22,246 nucleotides of DNA from HyVt-560 sp964577195 (GTDB lineage Bacteria; Pseudomonadota; Gammaproteobacteria; UWMA-0217): positions 1-22,246 of the forward strand of contig CAZNYF010000027.1 in the NCBI GenBank assembly GCA_964577195.1, in the 5' to 3' direction. The translations under genes and the position numbers were made by a program. Position 1 is the stretch's first letter. Each line of letters begins with the position of its first letter. Shown one piece after another: positions 1 through 7,467 of this stretch. The notes under the pieces are model-generated. The model saw nothing but the letters and a program-made list of their open reading frames with translations, was not told the origin of the DNA and searched no databases.

Positions 1-185
1 GTGGCTAGGAGGCTGTCTGAAACTCTCTAGTGACTGTTTTTCTTCACCATCAAAGTATGATCGGTAGTCGGCACAACACTTGAGCGTAGTATTTGCGATA
101 TCTCATATCCCCAGCGCATCCACATGCCGGCCTACTAAATTATCTCGGTCGGGGTAGCTAAGGCTTCACCAATTTTTCGCTCATG
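1..185. other. Leading non-coding stretch
   Basis: I see no supportable gene in this stretch on either strand: reading frames are short and lack a ribosome binding site. It runs off the window edge, so it may belong to the control region or tail of a gene outside. The palindromic element begins directly after it. Confidence 0.5.
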
Positions 186-354
186 CTTAAGGGCAGCTCT
201 AAAAATACAAGCACCACTGAGAAAAACCATGATTAGCACCTTTTTCATGCGAAAAATCGTTAAATACACCCAGTATTTGCCTCATTTACGCATAAAAAAT
301 GCACTATTCCTGATTTCCCTCAGCAGCACTTCTATTTTTAGAGATGCCCTTAAG
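186..354. repeat. 169-nt imperfect palindromic (MITE-like) element
   Basis: The stretch is symmetrical about base 270 with no insertion or deletion between the arms. Pairing base i with base 540-i gives 61 Watson-Crick pairs of 84. The outer 22 nt of each arm (186-207 and 333-354) match at 21 of 22 positions and start and end with CTTAAG. The apex is a perfect hairpin, AAATAC-ACCCA-GTATTT (262-278). Ten of the 23 imperfect pairs are A-C or C-A on the plus strand, which become G-U pairs in a minus-strand transcript; only one (261/279) is wobble in the plus sense. A TTAA or CTTAAG target duplication is possible but cannot be separated from the symmetry of the ends. No coding capacity is visible, so it could be a non-autonomous transposon, an extragenic palindrome or a structured RNA gene. 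The element ends 2 nt before the next start codon. Confidence 0.8.
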
Positions 355-356
355 TA

Positions 357-1163
357 ATGATGCTTCAACTAACCCTTATTTATTTATTCATCGGCGCTAT
401 CACTGGCATTACCGCCGGGTTATTAGGGGTTGGTGGCGGTTTGATTGTAGTGCCTGCTTTGGTGATTGTTTTTACTGCTTTTGATATTGGTGCGGAACAT
501 ATCATGCACTTTGCGTTGGGGACTTCTTTGGCAACGATTATTGTTACTTCAATTTCTTCTATCGTGGCGCACCAAAAACATCGGGCGATTGAATGGCGGG
601 ATTTTAGAAAACTAGCGCCCGGGCTGGTGATTGGCTCTTTTATTGGCGCATTGCTGGCAGATCAATTGCCCACCCATGTCTTGCAGTTGGGTTTTGCGGT
701 TTTTGTTATCTTGATTTCTATTGATATGTTACTGGATTTGAAATCAAGAATTCTATCGTCACAGCGGGAAAAGGCTCATATAAAAAACAACAGTATTTCT
801 GTGCTGGCGGGTGGATGGATTGGCGTTATCTCGGCATTAACCGGGATTGGCGGAGGCAGTATGACGGTGCCATATTTTAGCTGGAAAGGCCGCTCGATTC
901 GTCGCGCAATTGCAACTTCAGCTGCTTGTGGGTTACCGATTGCTGCTGCCGCGACTATTGGGTTTGTGTGGACTGGATATGGTTCAACGGGATCAGTCAT
1001 CGGCTACATCTATCTGCCAGCATTCATCGGAATCATTATTACCAGTGTTGTGATGGCTCCGCTTGGAGCGAGTCTGGCTCATAGCTTACCTGTCCCTTTA
1101 ATTAAGAGAATTTTCGCTGTTTTCTTGTTTCTAGTCGGCGTGAAGATGGTGTGGGGCTTGTAA
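357..1163 (+). CDS. TauE/SafE family membrane permease
   Basis: The product is a 268-residue integral inner-membrane protein of the TauE/SafE (DUF81) family, whose members are proposed to export sulfite, sulfoacetate or related organosulfur anions. Almost the whole length is hydrophobic, consistent with about eight membrane segments. The family's internal duplication is visible: GLLGVGGGLIVVP near residue 22 and ALTGIGGGSMTVP near residue 160 are the paired glycine-rich repeats. Length is normal for the family. Two adjacent ATG codons (357 and 360) could start it. No clear Shine-Dalgarno precedes them, and the 5' leader is formed by the right arm of the palindromic element, so expression may depend on that element. 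The substrate cannot be deduced because no sulfur-metabolism gene is adjacent. Confidence 0.88.
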   Translation: MMLQLTLIYLFIGAITGITAGLLGVGGGLIVVPALVIVFTAFDIGAEHIMHFALGTSLATIIVTSISSIVAHQKHRAIEWRDFRKLAPGLVIGSFIGALLADQLPTHVLQLGFAVFVILISIDMLLDLKSRILSSQREKAHIKNNSISVLAGGWIGVISALTGIGGGSMTVPYFSWKGRSIRRAIATSAACGLPIAAAATIGFVWTGYGSTGSVIGYIYLPAFIGIIITSVVMAPLGASLAHSLPVPLIKRIFAVFLFLVGVKMVWGL

Positions 1164-1357
1164 CCCGGAAGTTTAGCTAAGCGGATATATTAGTTTTGTA
1201 GGTTGGTGCGTTCAGTCAGTATTCAGGCTGTTGCGACTATAGTTTTAGAATAGTATCTGCTTGGTGGTGCTTTCGTCAGGAATCGATCACTTCCGATACA
1301 AACCGTTACAGATGATAGCAACACTCGCTGATAGTCTGATACCAAACACTTTATTCT

Positions 1358-1361
1358 GAGG
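1358..1361 (+). promoter_or_regulatory. Ribosome binding site deciding the LpoB-like start
   Basis: GAGG lies 9 nt before ATG 1371 but only 3 nt before an in-frame TTG at 1365, so ATG 1371 is the better start. The 11-nt string GGTCATTGACA (1360-1370) recurs with one change, GGTCATTGTCA (2053-2063), just before the next gene. Confidence 0.6.
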
Positions 1362-1370
1362 TCATTGACA

Positions 1371-1982
1371 ATGAACACCGTATTCAAATTCACAGCAATA
1401 CTGATGCTGACATTTAGTAGCGTGATTATTTCCAGCTGTGCAACAACCCGCGCACTCGATCCGACAGTCGAGACCCACTATGACGCGAATTATGATTTTT
1501 CTGATAAGAAGAAAATTGTTGATCAATTAACCACCAGTTTGCTGGCGGTGAACCAGCTTCATCCAGCATCTAAAAAGCCTATCGTGATTATTTACGATGT
1601 CTTTAATGAAACGTCTGAGCATATTAATACCAGTGGCATTACGGATGATATCCGTCTGGCATTATTAAAATCAGGAAAATACCGTTTTCTTAACGAAGCA
1701 CAGCGCAGTAATATTCTTAAGGAAAAGGCATACCAGTCCAAAGGGCATGTAGACCCATCAATGCAAATCACTCAGGGCAAACAGCTGGGCGCGGATTACA
1801 TTCTTTCCGGCGCGTTGCGCTCAATCGAAAAGAAACAGCAAAAACAAATACGTTTGACCAAAAAGAAAATGGTGTATTACAGCCTGAACCTTGAGCTGAC
1901 TGATCTGGATTCAGGAGAGATTTCCTGGGCAGATAAGGTCGAACTAGCTAGAGAGTCTTCACGTCCGATTATTGGCTGGTAA
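1371..1982 (+). CDS. lpoB: LpoB-like outer-membrane lipoprotein (penicillin-binding protein activator)
   Basis: This 203-residue protein is a likely LpoB homologue. In enterobacteria LpoB is an outer-membrane lipoprotein that reaches across the periplasm to stimulate the bifunctional peptidoglycan synthase PBP1B. Visible support: an N-terminal signal peptide with lipobox ISSC and acceptor Cys23, followed by Ala rather than Asp, which fits outer-membrane sorting. The globular domain has the family pattern, including GADYILSGAL and LNLELTDLDSGEISWAD, and a C-terminal RPIIGW like the family's RPxxGW ending. Length is close to E. coli LpoB (about 213). The disordered linker after the lipidated cysteine is short. 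The start is ATG 1371, chosen by GAGG at 1358. A second lipoprotein gene follows 83 nt downstream. A more distant CsgG-like role cannot be excluded. Confidence 0.8.
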   Translation: MNTVFKFTAILMLTFSSVIISSCATTRALDPTVETHYDANYDFSDKKKIVDQLTTSLLAVNQLHPASKKPIVIIYDVFNETSEHINTSGITDDIRLALLKSGKYRFLNEAQRSNILKEKAYQSKGHVDPSMQITQGKQLGADYILSGALRSIEKKQQKQIRLTKKKMVYYSLNLELTDLDSGEISWADKVELARESSRPIIGW

Positions 1983-2065
1983 CTTTTTACCGGCGTTATC
2001 TTTTCTACTGCGGGTTAACTTTAATTGCAGTTTTCATTCGATAACACGTTGGGGTCATTGTCAGA

Positions 2066-3280
2066 ATGTTGCTTCGAATATTCAATTTGAACGTACTGTT
2101 TTTAGCGGTATTGTTCAGCGGCTGTGCGGTTATGCCGCATGAGGATGCCCGTCAGCAGTTTTTAAGCGGAAATCCACAAGCGGCGATTAGTACGCTCGAA
2201 GCCCGTGATAATCAGTCGCGTCGAAATGCGTTGCTGACGCGAATGGAAAAAGGGCTGATTTATCACACCCAGGGCGAGTACAAAAAAAGCACAAAAGAAC
2301 TACTGCATGCTGTAAAAATAATGCGGGATCAGGATTACATCAGCCTTAGTGAGCAAGCTAAAACGCTGCTGATAAATGACTGGATGGGTAGTTACAAGGG
2401 TGAATATAGTGAACGTCTGTGGGTGCATACCTACCAGATGATGAATTATTTACTGCTGGATGAATATCAAAGCGCCGCTGTCGAAGCGCGTCAAGCACTA
2501 AAGGTTTTAGATCAATACAGTAAGCCTCTAAGTGACGCCTGGTTTACTCAGGCATTGATTGCGCTGAGTTTTGAAAGTGTCGGTAAAATCAATGATGCCT
2601 ATATCGTACATAAGAAGCTCGCCAATAAATTTCCGGAAGATGAATTGATGGCGAAACGTGTTTTCTGGCAAGCACGTAATCTAGGTTTAAAGAGCGAGCA
2701 TAAAATACCCTTAATCGAAACCTCAACTCACCCTAAATCGTATTCAGATGAGAAGCGTGGAGAACTTATTTTATTTGTTGCAAATGGCTTGATCCAACAA
2801 AAAATTGCGGGCGATATTTATGCGCCGCCGGATTTTCGAGTTTCTTTTCCGGTGTATCCGCATAGATATTCCCGGATTCCTACATTCAGTATCAGTACCG
2901 ATACGAGCGACCAACCGTTTGAGGCTATATCAACTCAGTTAGATAATGTGGTTAGTGCATCCCTGGATGCCAGGGGAAAAGCCGTTCTGATAAAAGAGAT
3001 TGCCCGGATTGGTGTTAAAACAGCGATATACAAAGAGCTTAAAGAGGAAGATGAAACTGTCGCGAAATTAATTGGAGCATTGTTTTTTCTTCTTGAAGAA
3101 GCCGATACGCGGGGCTGGGGGACGTTGCCTGAGTCACTGACGATGCTGAGGATTCCACTGTCAGAAGGAACGCATAATATTGTGGTCAACACAGGGAATG
3201 GCTCGCTCAATAAGATTTATAGCATTGAGAATTTAAATATTAAAAACGGGCAAAGAATTTATCGAAAAATTCGTCGTTAA
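2066..3280 (+). CDS. COG3014-like lipoprotein with TPR-like repeats
   Basis: This 404-residue exported lipoprotein has a signal peptide with the lipobox-like FSGC (acceptor Cys20, followed by Ala). Phe at position -3 is less usual than Leu. Residues about 25-200 are helical and TPR-like: an amphipathic helix pair around GEYKKSTKELLHAVKIM (about 65-85), another around DEYQSAAVEARQALKVLD, and a third near the segment ending HKKLANKFPED. The C-terminal half, from about residue 215, is mixed alpha/beta with no catalytic motif I recognise. The protein resembles the uncharacterised COG3014 family. Its position just downstream of an LpoB-like gene on the same strand, with a nearly identical 11-nt leader, suggests an envelope-assembly role. 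That role is an inference. Confidence 0.75.
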   Translation: MLLRIFNLNVLFLAVLFSGCAVMPHEDARQQFLSGNPQAAISTLEARDNQSRRNALLTRMEKGLIYHTQGEYKKSTKELLHAVKIMRDQDYISLSEQAKTLLINDWMGSYKGEYSERLWVHTYQMMNYLLLDEYQSAAVEARQALKVLDQYSKPLSDAWFTQALIALSFESVGKINDAYIVHKKLANKFPEDELMAKRVFWQARNLGLKSEHKIPLIETSTHPKSYSDEKRGELILFVANGLIQQKIAGDIYAPPDFRVSFPVYPHRYSRIPTFSISTDTSDQPFEAISTQLDNVVSASLDARGKAVLIKEIARIGVKTAIYKELKEEDETVAKLIGALFFLLEEADTRGWGTLPESLTMLRIPLSEGTHNIVVNTGNGSLNKIYSIENLNIKNGQRIYRKIRR

Positions 3281-3347
3281 AGATGGCGTTCAAAATAGCC
3301 TGTTTGTATTCGGAGCCAATGGCTTCCCTATAGAAGCGCTCTTGTCT

Positions 3348-3734
3348 TTAGCTTTTAACAGGCCTCGGCTTTCCATTATCATCTATTGCAACATAAACAA
3401 TTTGCGCTTCTCCAACTTTAATTGTTTCGATTTTTTTTGGGTTTCGCTCTACGTAAATTTCAATATCAATAGTGATTGAGGTATTACCAATTTTCTCAAT
3501 CGAGGTATATACATTTACCATGTCGCCTACAAAAACGGGCTTGTGAAAAACAAAATTGGTCACTGCTACGGTGGCAACTCTGCCTTTGCTTTTGCGTACA
3601 GCGGGGATGCTGCCTGCAATATCCGCCTGCGCCATGATCCATCCACCAAAAATATCACCGCCCGCGTTGGTGTGATCTGGCGTGGCAGGTACTCTAATTT
3701 CCAGCTTCATCTCTGTGGGTAGTGTGTCATTCAT
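3348..3734 (-). CDS. Acyl-CoA thioesterase (YciA/BFIT hotdog family)
   Basis: This 128-residue cytoplasmic enzyme is predicted to hydrolyse acyl-CoA thioesters to free acid and CoA. The diagnostic stretch TNAGGDIFGGWIMAQADIAG (about residues 22-41) matches the hotdog-fold YciA-type active-site helix, including the conserved Asn, the GGDIFGGW core and the Asp. The middle FHKPVFVGDMVNVYT is the usual second hotdog strand pair. The length is that of a single-hotdog subunit, which normally works as a hexamer. Its ATG overlaps the TGA of the upstream acyl-CoA synthetase gene in the arrangement ATGA, so the two are almost certainly co-transcribed and translationally coupled. The acyl-chain preference cannot be read from the sequence. 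Confidence 0.9.
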   Translation of the reverse strand: MNDTLPTEMKLEIRVPATPDHTNAGGDIFGGWIMAQADIAGSIPAVRKSKGRVATVAVTNFVFHKPVFVGDMVNVYTSIEKIGNTSITIDIEIYVERNPKKIETIKVGEAQIVYVAIDDNGKPRPVKS

Positions 3735-5536
3735 TTTGGCTGATACATGCTCTCGATTTGGTGGGTGTAATGTTTTGTCAATTGTGGGCGTTTCATTTTT
3801 AAAGTGGGTGTTAGCAAGCCGTCATCAACGGTCCAAGGCTCAAGATCCAGGTGTGCTCGGCGAATTTGAGCATATCCAGGGAAGCTGTGTAACTGATTAC
3901 TGATACGTTTGAGTACAGCCTTTTCGACGAATTTTTCTTCACGACTCTGCGGGTCTTTAGGGTCGACGCCAAGCGTCTCAGCCAGGGTGTTCCATTCTTC
4001 CAGGTTTAAAACTACGATGGATGAGAGAAATGAGCGTCCCTCGCCAAGCACCATAATCTGATCAATTAACGGATCCATCGCAATGGCCATTTCCATGTCA
4101 TTGGGTGGGACTTTTTCGCCGTTGCCAAGCACGATAATTTCTTTTATTCTGCCGGTGATAAAAAAATGCCCATTTTCATCTTTTCGGACTTGATCACCAC
4201 TGTGTAGCCAGCCGTCCTTATCAATGGTTTCTTTTGTTGCTTGTTTATTTTTCCAATAGCCCAACATCACGCAGCGACTTTTAGTTTGAAGCTCGTTGTT
4301 GTCCCCAATCCTGATTTCAACCCCGTCAAGCGCTTGCCCAATGCTGTCTGGAATATTAGATTCTGGTCGGTTTACGGTAACTACGGGAGCAGTTTCGGTC
4401 ATGCCGTACCCCTGTAAAACAGGGACACCAAGCCCAAGAAACATTTTCGCTATTTCCGGCGGCATTGCGGCACCACCACAAATGGCATAGCGGAGTTTTC
4501 CACCCAGTGCGGCAACTACCTTTTTGGCGACCAATTTATTTAATATCGGCCAGAAAATAAGGCTTGGGTGTTTGTTAGCTCGGCCTTGTTGGTATTCAAA
4601 GTTACGAAACCCGATATTCACTGCTGCATGAAAGAGCTTGCGTTTAATGGCTGATTGTTTTTTGAGTCCCGCCATAATTTTTGCATAGACTTTTTCGTAA
4701 ATGCGCGGCACGGAAATTAAAACAGTTGGTTTTTTATTTTTTAAATCCTCAGCCAATAAATTCACCGAGCGGGTATACACCACTTCAGCGCCGACCATCA
4801 TTGGCATGTAATAGCCACCAGCGCGCTCCAGCATATGTGATAGCGGTAAAAAAGAAAGGAAGCGGTCTGAGTGGAGAAATTCGCCGCAAGTACTCGAAGC
4901 AAATGCGTTATATAAAATATTGTCGTGACTCAGCATTACTCCTTTGGGACGACCCGTGGTGCCAGAGGTAAAAACAATGGTCGCCATTTCTGTGGGCGCG
5001 CATTCCTGTGCCAGCAGCGGGCCTTCCAGTCCAAACACCCAATCAGCCAAGGATTCGAGACGTGGGTCGGCTGGGAGTTGGTCTTCCTCGATGGTGTTGA
5101 TGCTAATAATTCGTTTCAGTTTTTTAACTTTTTTCTCAACGGTTTGTAATCGCTGCCATTGTTTCTTACCTTCGACAAGTAAAAGTTTTACCCCGGCCTC
5201 TGCCATGATGTAGGCAGCATTGTCCGGTCGATCATCGGTATACAAAGGCACGGTGACTAATCCCAGTCCCAGTGCTGCTTGATCAAACAACACCCATTCG
5301 CGGCAGTTTTTAGACATGATGGCGACGCGGTCGCCCGGTTTGAGTCCCTCATTGAGTAGCGCAACCTGCCAGCGGCCGACTTCTCGCTCCATTGTTTTCC
5401 AGCTGGTGGATTGCCATCGCTTAGAGGCAATATCGTAGTGCTGGTAAGCAATTTTATCTGGCGTATCTGCAACGCGGTGACGAAACAATCCAGGAAGTGT
5501 TTTAGCCCGGTCGGGTAGTATTGTTTTTACTCTCAT
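3731..5536 (-). CDS. AMP-forming long-chain acyl-CoA synthetase
   Basis: This 601-residue adenylate-forming enzyme is predicted to activate fatty acids to acyl-CoA using ATP and CoA (COG1022, FAA1/FadD-like). Visible motifs in order: the phosphate-binding loop VFTSGTTGRPKG (about residue 188), GYGMTETAPVVT (adenine and acyl pocket), GWLHSGDQV with the ribose-binding Asp, the hinge FFITGRIKEIIVLGNGEKV, and a C-terminal PTLKMKR carrying the likely catalytic lysine. Length is normal for the family. The start ATG 5536 has only a weak upstream Shine-Dalgarno, but the N-terminus is family-like. It is the first gene of a two-gene unit whose second gene is the thioesterase, joined by a 4-nt overlap. 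The 234-nt region upstream carries a REP-like element. Confidence 0.93.
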   Translation of the reverse strand: MRVKTILPDRAKTLPGLFRHRVADTPDKIAYQHYDIASKRWQSTSWKTMEREVGRWQVALLNEGLKPGDRVAIMSKNCREWVLFDQAALGLGLVTVPLYTDDRPDNAAYIMAEAGVKLLLVEGKKQWQRLQTVEKKVKKLKRIISINTIEEDQLPADPRLESLADWVFGLEGPLLAQECAPTEMATIVFTSGTTGRPKGVMLSHDNILYNAFASSTCGEFLHSDRFLSFLPLSHMLERAGGYYMPMMVGAEVVYTRSVNLLAEDLKNKKPTVLISVPRIYEKVYAKIMAGLKKQSAIKRKLFHAAVNIGFRNFEYQQGRANKHPSLIFWPILNKLVAKKVVAALGGKLRYAICGGAAMPPEIAKMFLGLGVPVLQGYGMTETAPVVTVNRPESNIPDSIGQALDGVEIRIGDNNELQTKSRCVMLGYWKNKQATKETIDKDGWLHSGDQVRKDENGHFFITGRIKEIIVLGNGEKVPPNDMEMAIAMDPLIDQIMVLGEGRSFLSSIVVLNLEEWNTLAETLGVDPKDPQSREEKFVEKAVLKRISNQLHSFPGYAQIRRAHLDLEPWTVDDGLLTPTLKMKRPQLTKHYTHQIESMYQPK

Positions 5537-5689
5537 ACCAGTAGTTTAGTCTGCAATTGTTGTGAAGGTAGGTGTTTTTCTCACGCCTCTTTATTTTGGT
5601 GGGTAAGGAATAACAGGGTGTGCATATTAATAAGCCGGATAAAATGACTATTGAAAATTTAAAGCGAACAATGCTCGGTAAAAGCAGAA

Positions 5690-5720
5690 GTCTATCGCGG
5701 CGGGGCGCCGCTCCTACAGA
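5690..5720 (-). repeat. REP-like extragenic palindrome
   Basis: Read on the minus strand the element begins GTAGGAGCGG and continues into a GC-rich palindrome with stem GCGGC/GCCGC. A GTRG tetranucleotide followed by an imperfect GC-rich hairpin is the signature of bacterial REP elements mobilised by RAYT (Tnp_REP) transposases. It lies in the gap between the divergent-looking ends of the acyl-CoA synthetase and thioredoxin genes and is far more GC-rich than its surroundings. Only one copy is visible, so it is a solo REP here. Confidence 0.65.
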
Positions 5721-5770
5721 TGATAAATCTACGCTTCTCTTATATCCGTTATTTTAATGTGGTCAGTGTA

Positions 5771-6301
5771 CTAACCAGAGTGAAAAGTACGTGTTAACCA
5801 CAGCCGTGCTTTAAGCCCAAGGGTTGTGGTGTAGCCCATCTCGCGATAGCGAATGTTACCCTCGCCATCGAGAATAAAATGTGCGGGTACGCCGGGTACG
5901 CCAAAGCGTTTTGCCAGATCGCCACTTTCATCGACGATAGTTCGCCAATTTAATCCGCGCTCTTGAATAAATTCTGCTACTTCCTGCTTGTTGCCAGATT
6001 GCATCGCAATGGTCAGCACTGGCCAGCTTTTGGAGACGGAGCTAATTGCGCCTTGTTCAAGTTGACAGATTTTGCACCAGCTTGCCCAAAAGCTCACTAG
6101 TAATGGTTTGCCACGATAATCGCTAAGTGACACTTGCTGGCCTTGGAGGTCGGTGGAAGTGAGTGCAGGCGCAGGGCCAGTGATCATGTCTTTTTGCGTC
6201 CAGCTACGTACCAATAAAAATAGTCCGACGAAAAACATAATTTGAATCAGTAGCGATACAATGCGACCTTTAGTGCTGCGATTTTTTCTGGAAAATATCA
6301 T
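5771..6301 (-). CDS. Membrane-anchored TlpA/ScsD-like thioredoxin-fold protein
   Basis: This 176-residue protein is predicted to act as a thiol-disulfide oxidoreductase in the periplasm. A basic N-terminus is followed by one membrane segment (about residues 14-33), which anchors it to the inner membrane with the thioredoxin domain outside. The active site WCKIC gives Cys76 and Cys79, in the typical context SFWASWCKIC. The cis-proline loop is GVPA (Pro139). Length and layout resemble TlpA, DsbE and ScsD-type proteins. It starts 9 nt after the stop of the upstream DUF482 gene, so the two are probably one operon. No cytochrome c maturation or copper-resistance gene is nearby, so the partner substrate is unknown. 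Confidence 0.88.
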   Translation of the reverse strand: MIFSRKNRSTKGRIVSLLIQIMFFVGLFLLVRSWTQKDMITGPAPALTSTDLQGQQVSLSDYRGKPLLVSFWASWCKICQLEQGAISSVSKSWPVLTIAMQSGNKQEVAEFIQERGLNWRTIVDESGDLAKRFGVPGVPAHFILDGEGNIRYREMGYTTTLGLKARLWLTRTFHSG

Positions 6302-6310
6302 AAGGGTAGA

Positions 6311-7441
6311 TTACTCAGGTGCTTTGTAAGGTGATTTTAAATGGCTGGCGATTATGTATTCTTCAATTGCCTGTTGCTCATGCGTAATATAATTTTCAAT
6401 TGAATTTTGAAACGGGTTGGATGCCAGCCAGTGTGCAGATCGCGTTAAGGTTGGTAAAAATCCCCGGGCGATTTTATGTTCGCCCTGTGCGCCGGGTTCG
6501 AATAGTTTTAAGCCATGCTCAATACAGTAATCAATGCCTTGATAGTAGCAGGTTTCAAAATGCAGATTTTCGATCTGCTCGGTGCAGCCCCAGTGTCTGC
6601 CATATAGCGTTGTGTCGCTGCAGTACATCAATGCGCCGGCAATACATTCTCCTTCTAAATCGGCAAGTACAAGCACAATATTTTTTGGCAATTTTTTGGC
6701 AACTTCGGTAAAGAAATTAAAATTAAAAGTGGCAGTGCCCCATTTTTCTTCAAAGGTTCGGTCGTAAAAATTAGCAAAAGAGCGCCAGTCTGATTCGCTC
6801 GCAGTCTCACCATTGAGTACGCGAAAAGTTACGCCAGTCTCAGTCACTTTACGCCGCTCTTGACGAATGTTTTTGCGCTTTTTAGATTTTAACTGCTCCA
6901 GAAAATCATCAAAGGAGGCGTAGTCATGATTGTGCCAGTGAAATTGGCAATCATGACGAGCTAGCCACTGTTGCTGTAAAAAGTCTTGCTCATCAGCATC
7001 GGGAAACAAGCAGTGAATACCACTGGCTCCAATCTCGGCTGCCAGTTCGGTTGCTGTTTGTTGCAGTAGCGGCCAGTAGGTGGCTTCTTTTCCGGGCTGG
7101 CAGAGTAATCGCTGCCCGGCTGCCGGGGTGTACGGCACAGCAGAGACCAGTTTAGGGAAATAGCGTATACCGGCTCGCTGCCAGGCTTCTGCCCAGGCGT
7201 GATCAAAGACAAATTCACCATAGGAGTTATGTTTTTCATACAATGGCATGGCTGCAACCAGCTTATCGCCTTCATGAATGGCGATGTGTCGGGGTAGCCA
7301 GCCAAAGGATTCACCGACGCAACCGTGGTGCTCCATCGCGGCGAGAAATTCGTGGCGTACGAGTGGGTTATTATCTGCAACCAGAATATTCCAGGCTTCT
7401 GCTGGAATTTCATCAAGGTTACGATGAACCGATATTTTCAA
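6311..7441 (-). CDS. DUF482/COG3146 FemAB-like acyltransferase-fold protein
   Basis: This 376-residue protein matches the COG3146 (PF04339, FemAB-like) family, which has a double GNAT-type fold and has been linked by similarity to peptidoglycan-modifying enzymes but is biochemically poorly defined. Family features are SYGEFVFDHAWAEAW (about residue 72), YFPKLVSAVPYTPAAGQRLL, the basic KSKKRKNIRQERRKV segment near residue 190, and the late HWGCTEQIENLHFETCYYQGIDYC. The C-terminal GAQGEHKIARGF is also typical. The only usable start in frame is TTG 7441, because a stop codon lies at 7466-7468 with no ATG or GTG between. No good Shine-Dalgarno precedes it. It diverges from the phosphatase gene with just 26 nt between starts, and the TlpA-like gene follows 9 nt downstream. 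Confidence 0.85.
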   Translation of the reverse strand: MKISVHRNLDEIPAEAWNILVADNNPLVRHEFLAAMEHHGCVGESFGWLPRHIAIHEGDKLVAAMPLYEKHNSYGEFVFDHAWAEAWQRAGIRYFPKLVSAVPYTPAAGQRLLCQPGKEATYWPLLQQTATELAAEIGASGIHCLFPDADEQDFLQQQWLARHDCQFHWHNHDYASFDDFLEQLKSKKRKNIRQERRKVTETGVTFRVLNGETASESDWRSFANFYDRTFEEKWGTATFNFNFFTEVAKKLPKNIVLVLADLEGECIAGALMYCSDTTLYGRHWGCTEQIENLHFETCYYQGIDYCIEHGLKLFEPGAQGEHKIARGFLPTLTRSAHWLASNPFQNSIENYITHEQQAIEEYIIASHLKSPYKAPE

Positions 7442-7467
7442 GAGGTGAACCCAGTGCGAGAGTTTTT

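Noticed and set aside
1..185. Remnant transposase gene next to the palindromic element
   Set aside because: Short reading frames on both strands show no transposase motif; the stretch is cut by the window edge.
3312..3327. GGAGCC-AAT-GGCTTCC as a bidirectional terminator between convergent genes
   Set aside because: The stem is short, has a bulge and lacks a T-run on either strand.
7243..7467. 75-residue N-terminal extension of the histidine phosphatase
   Set aside because: It reads antisense through the DUF482 gene, and the family begins just before the RHG motif.
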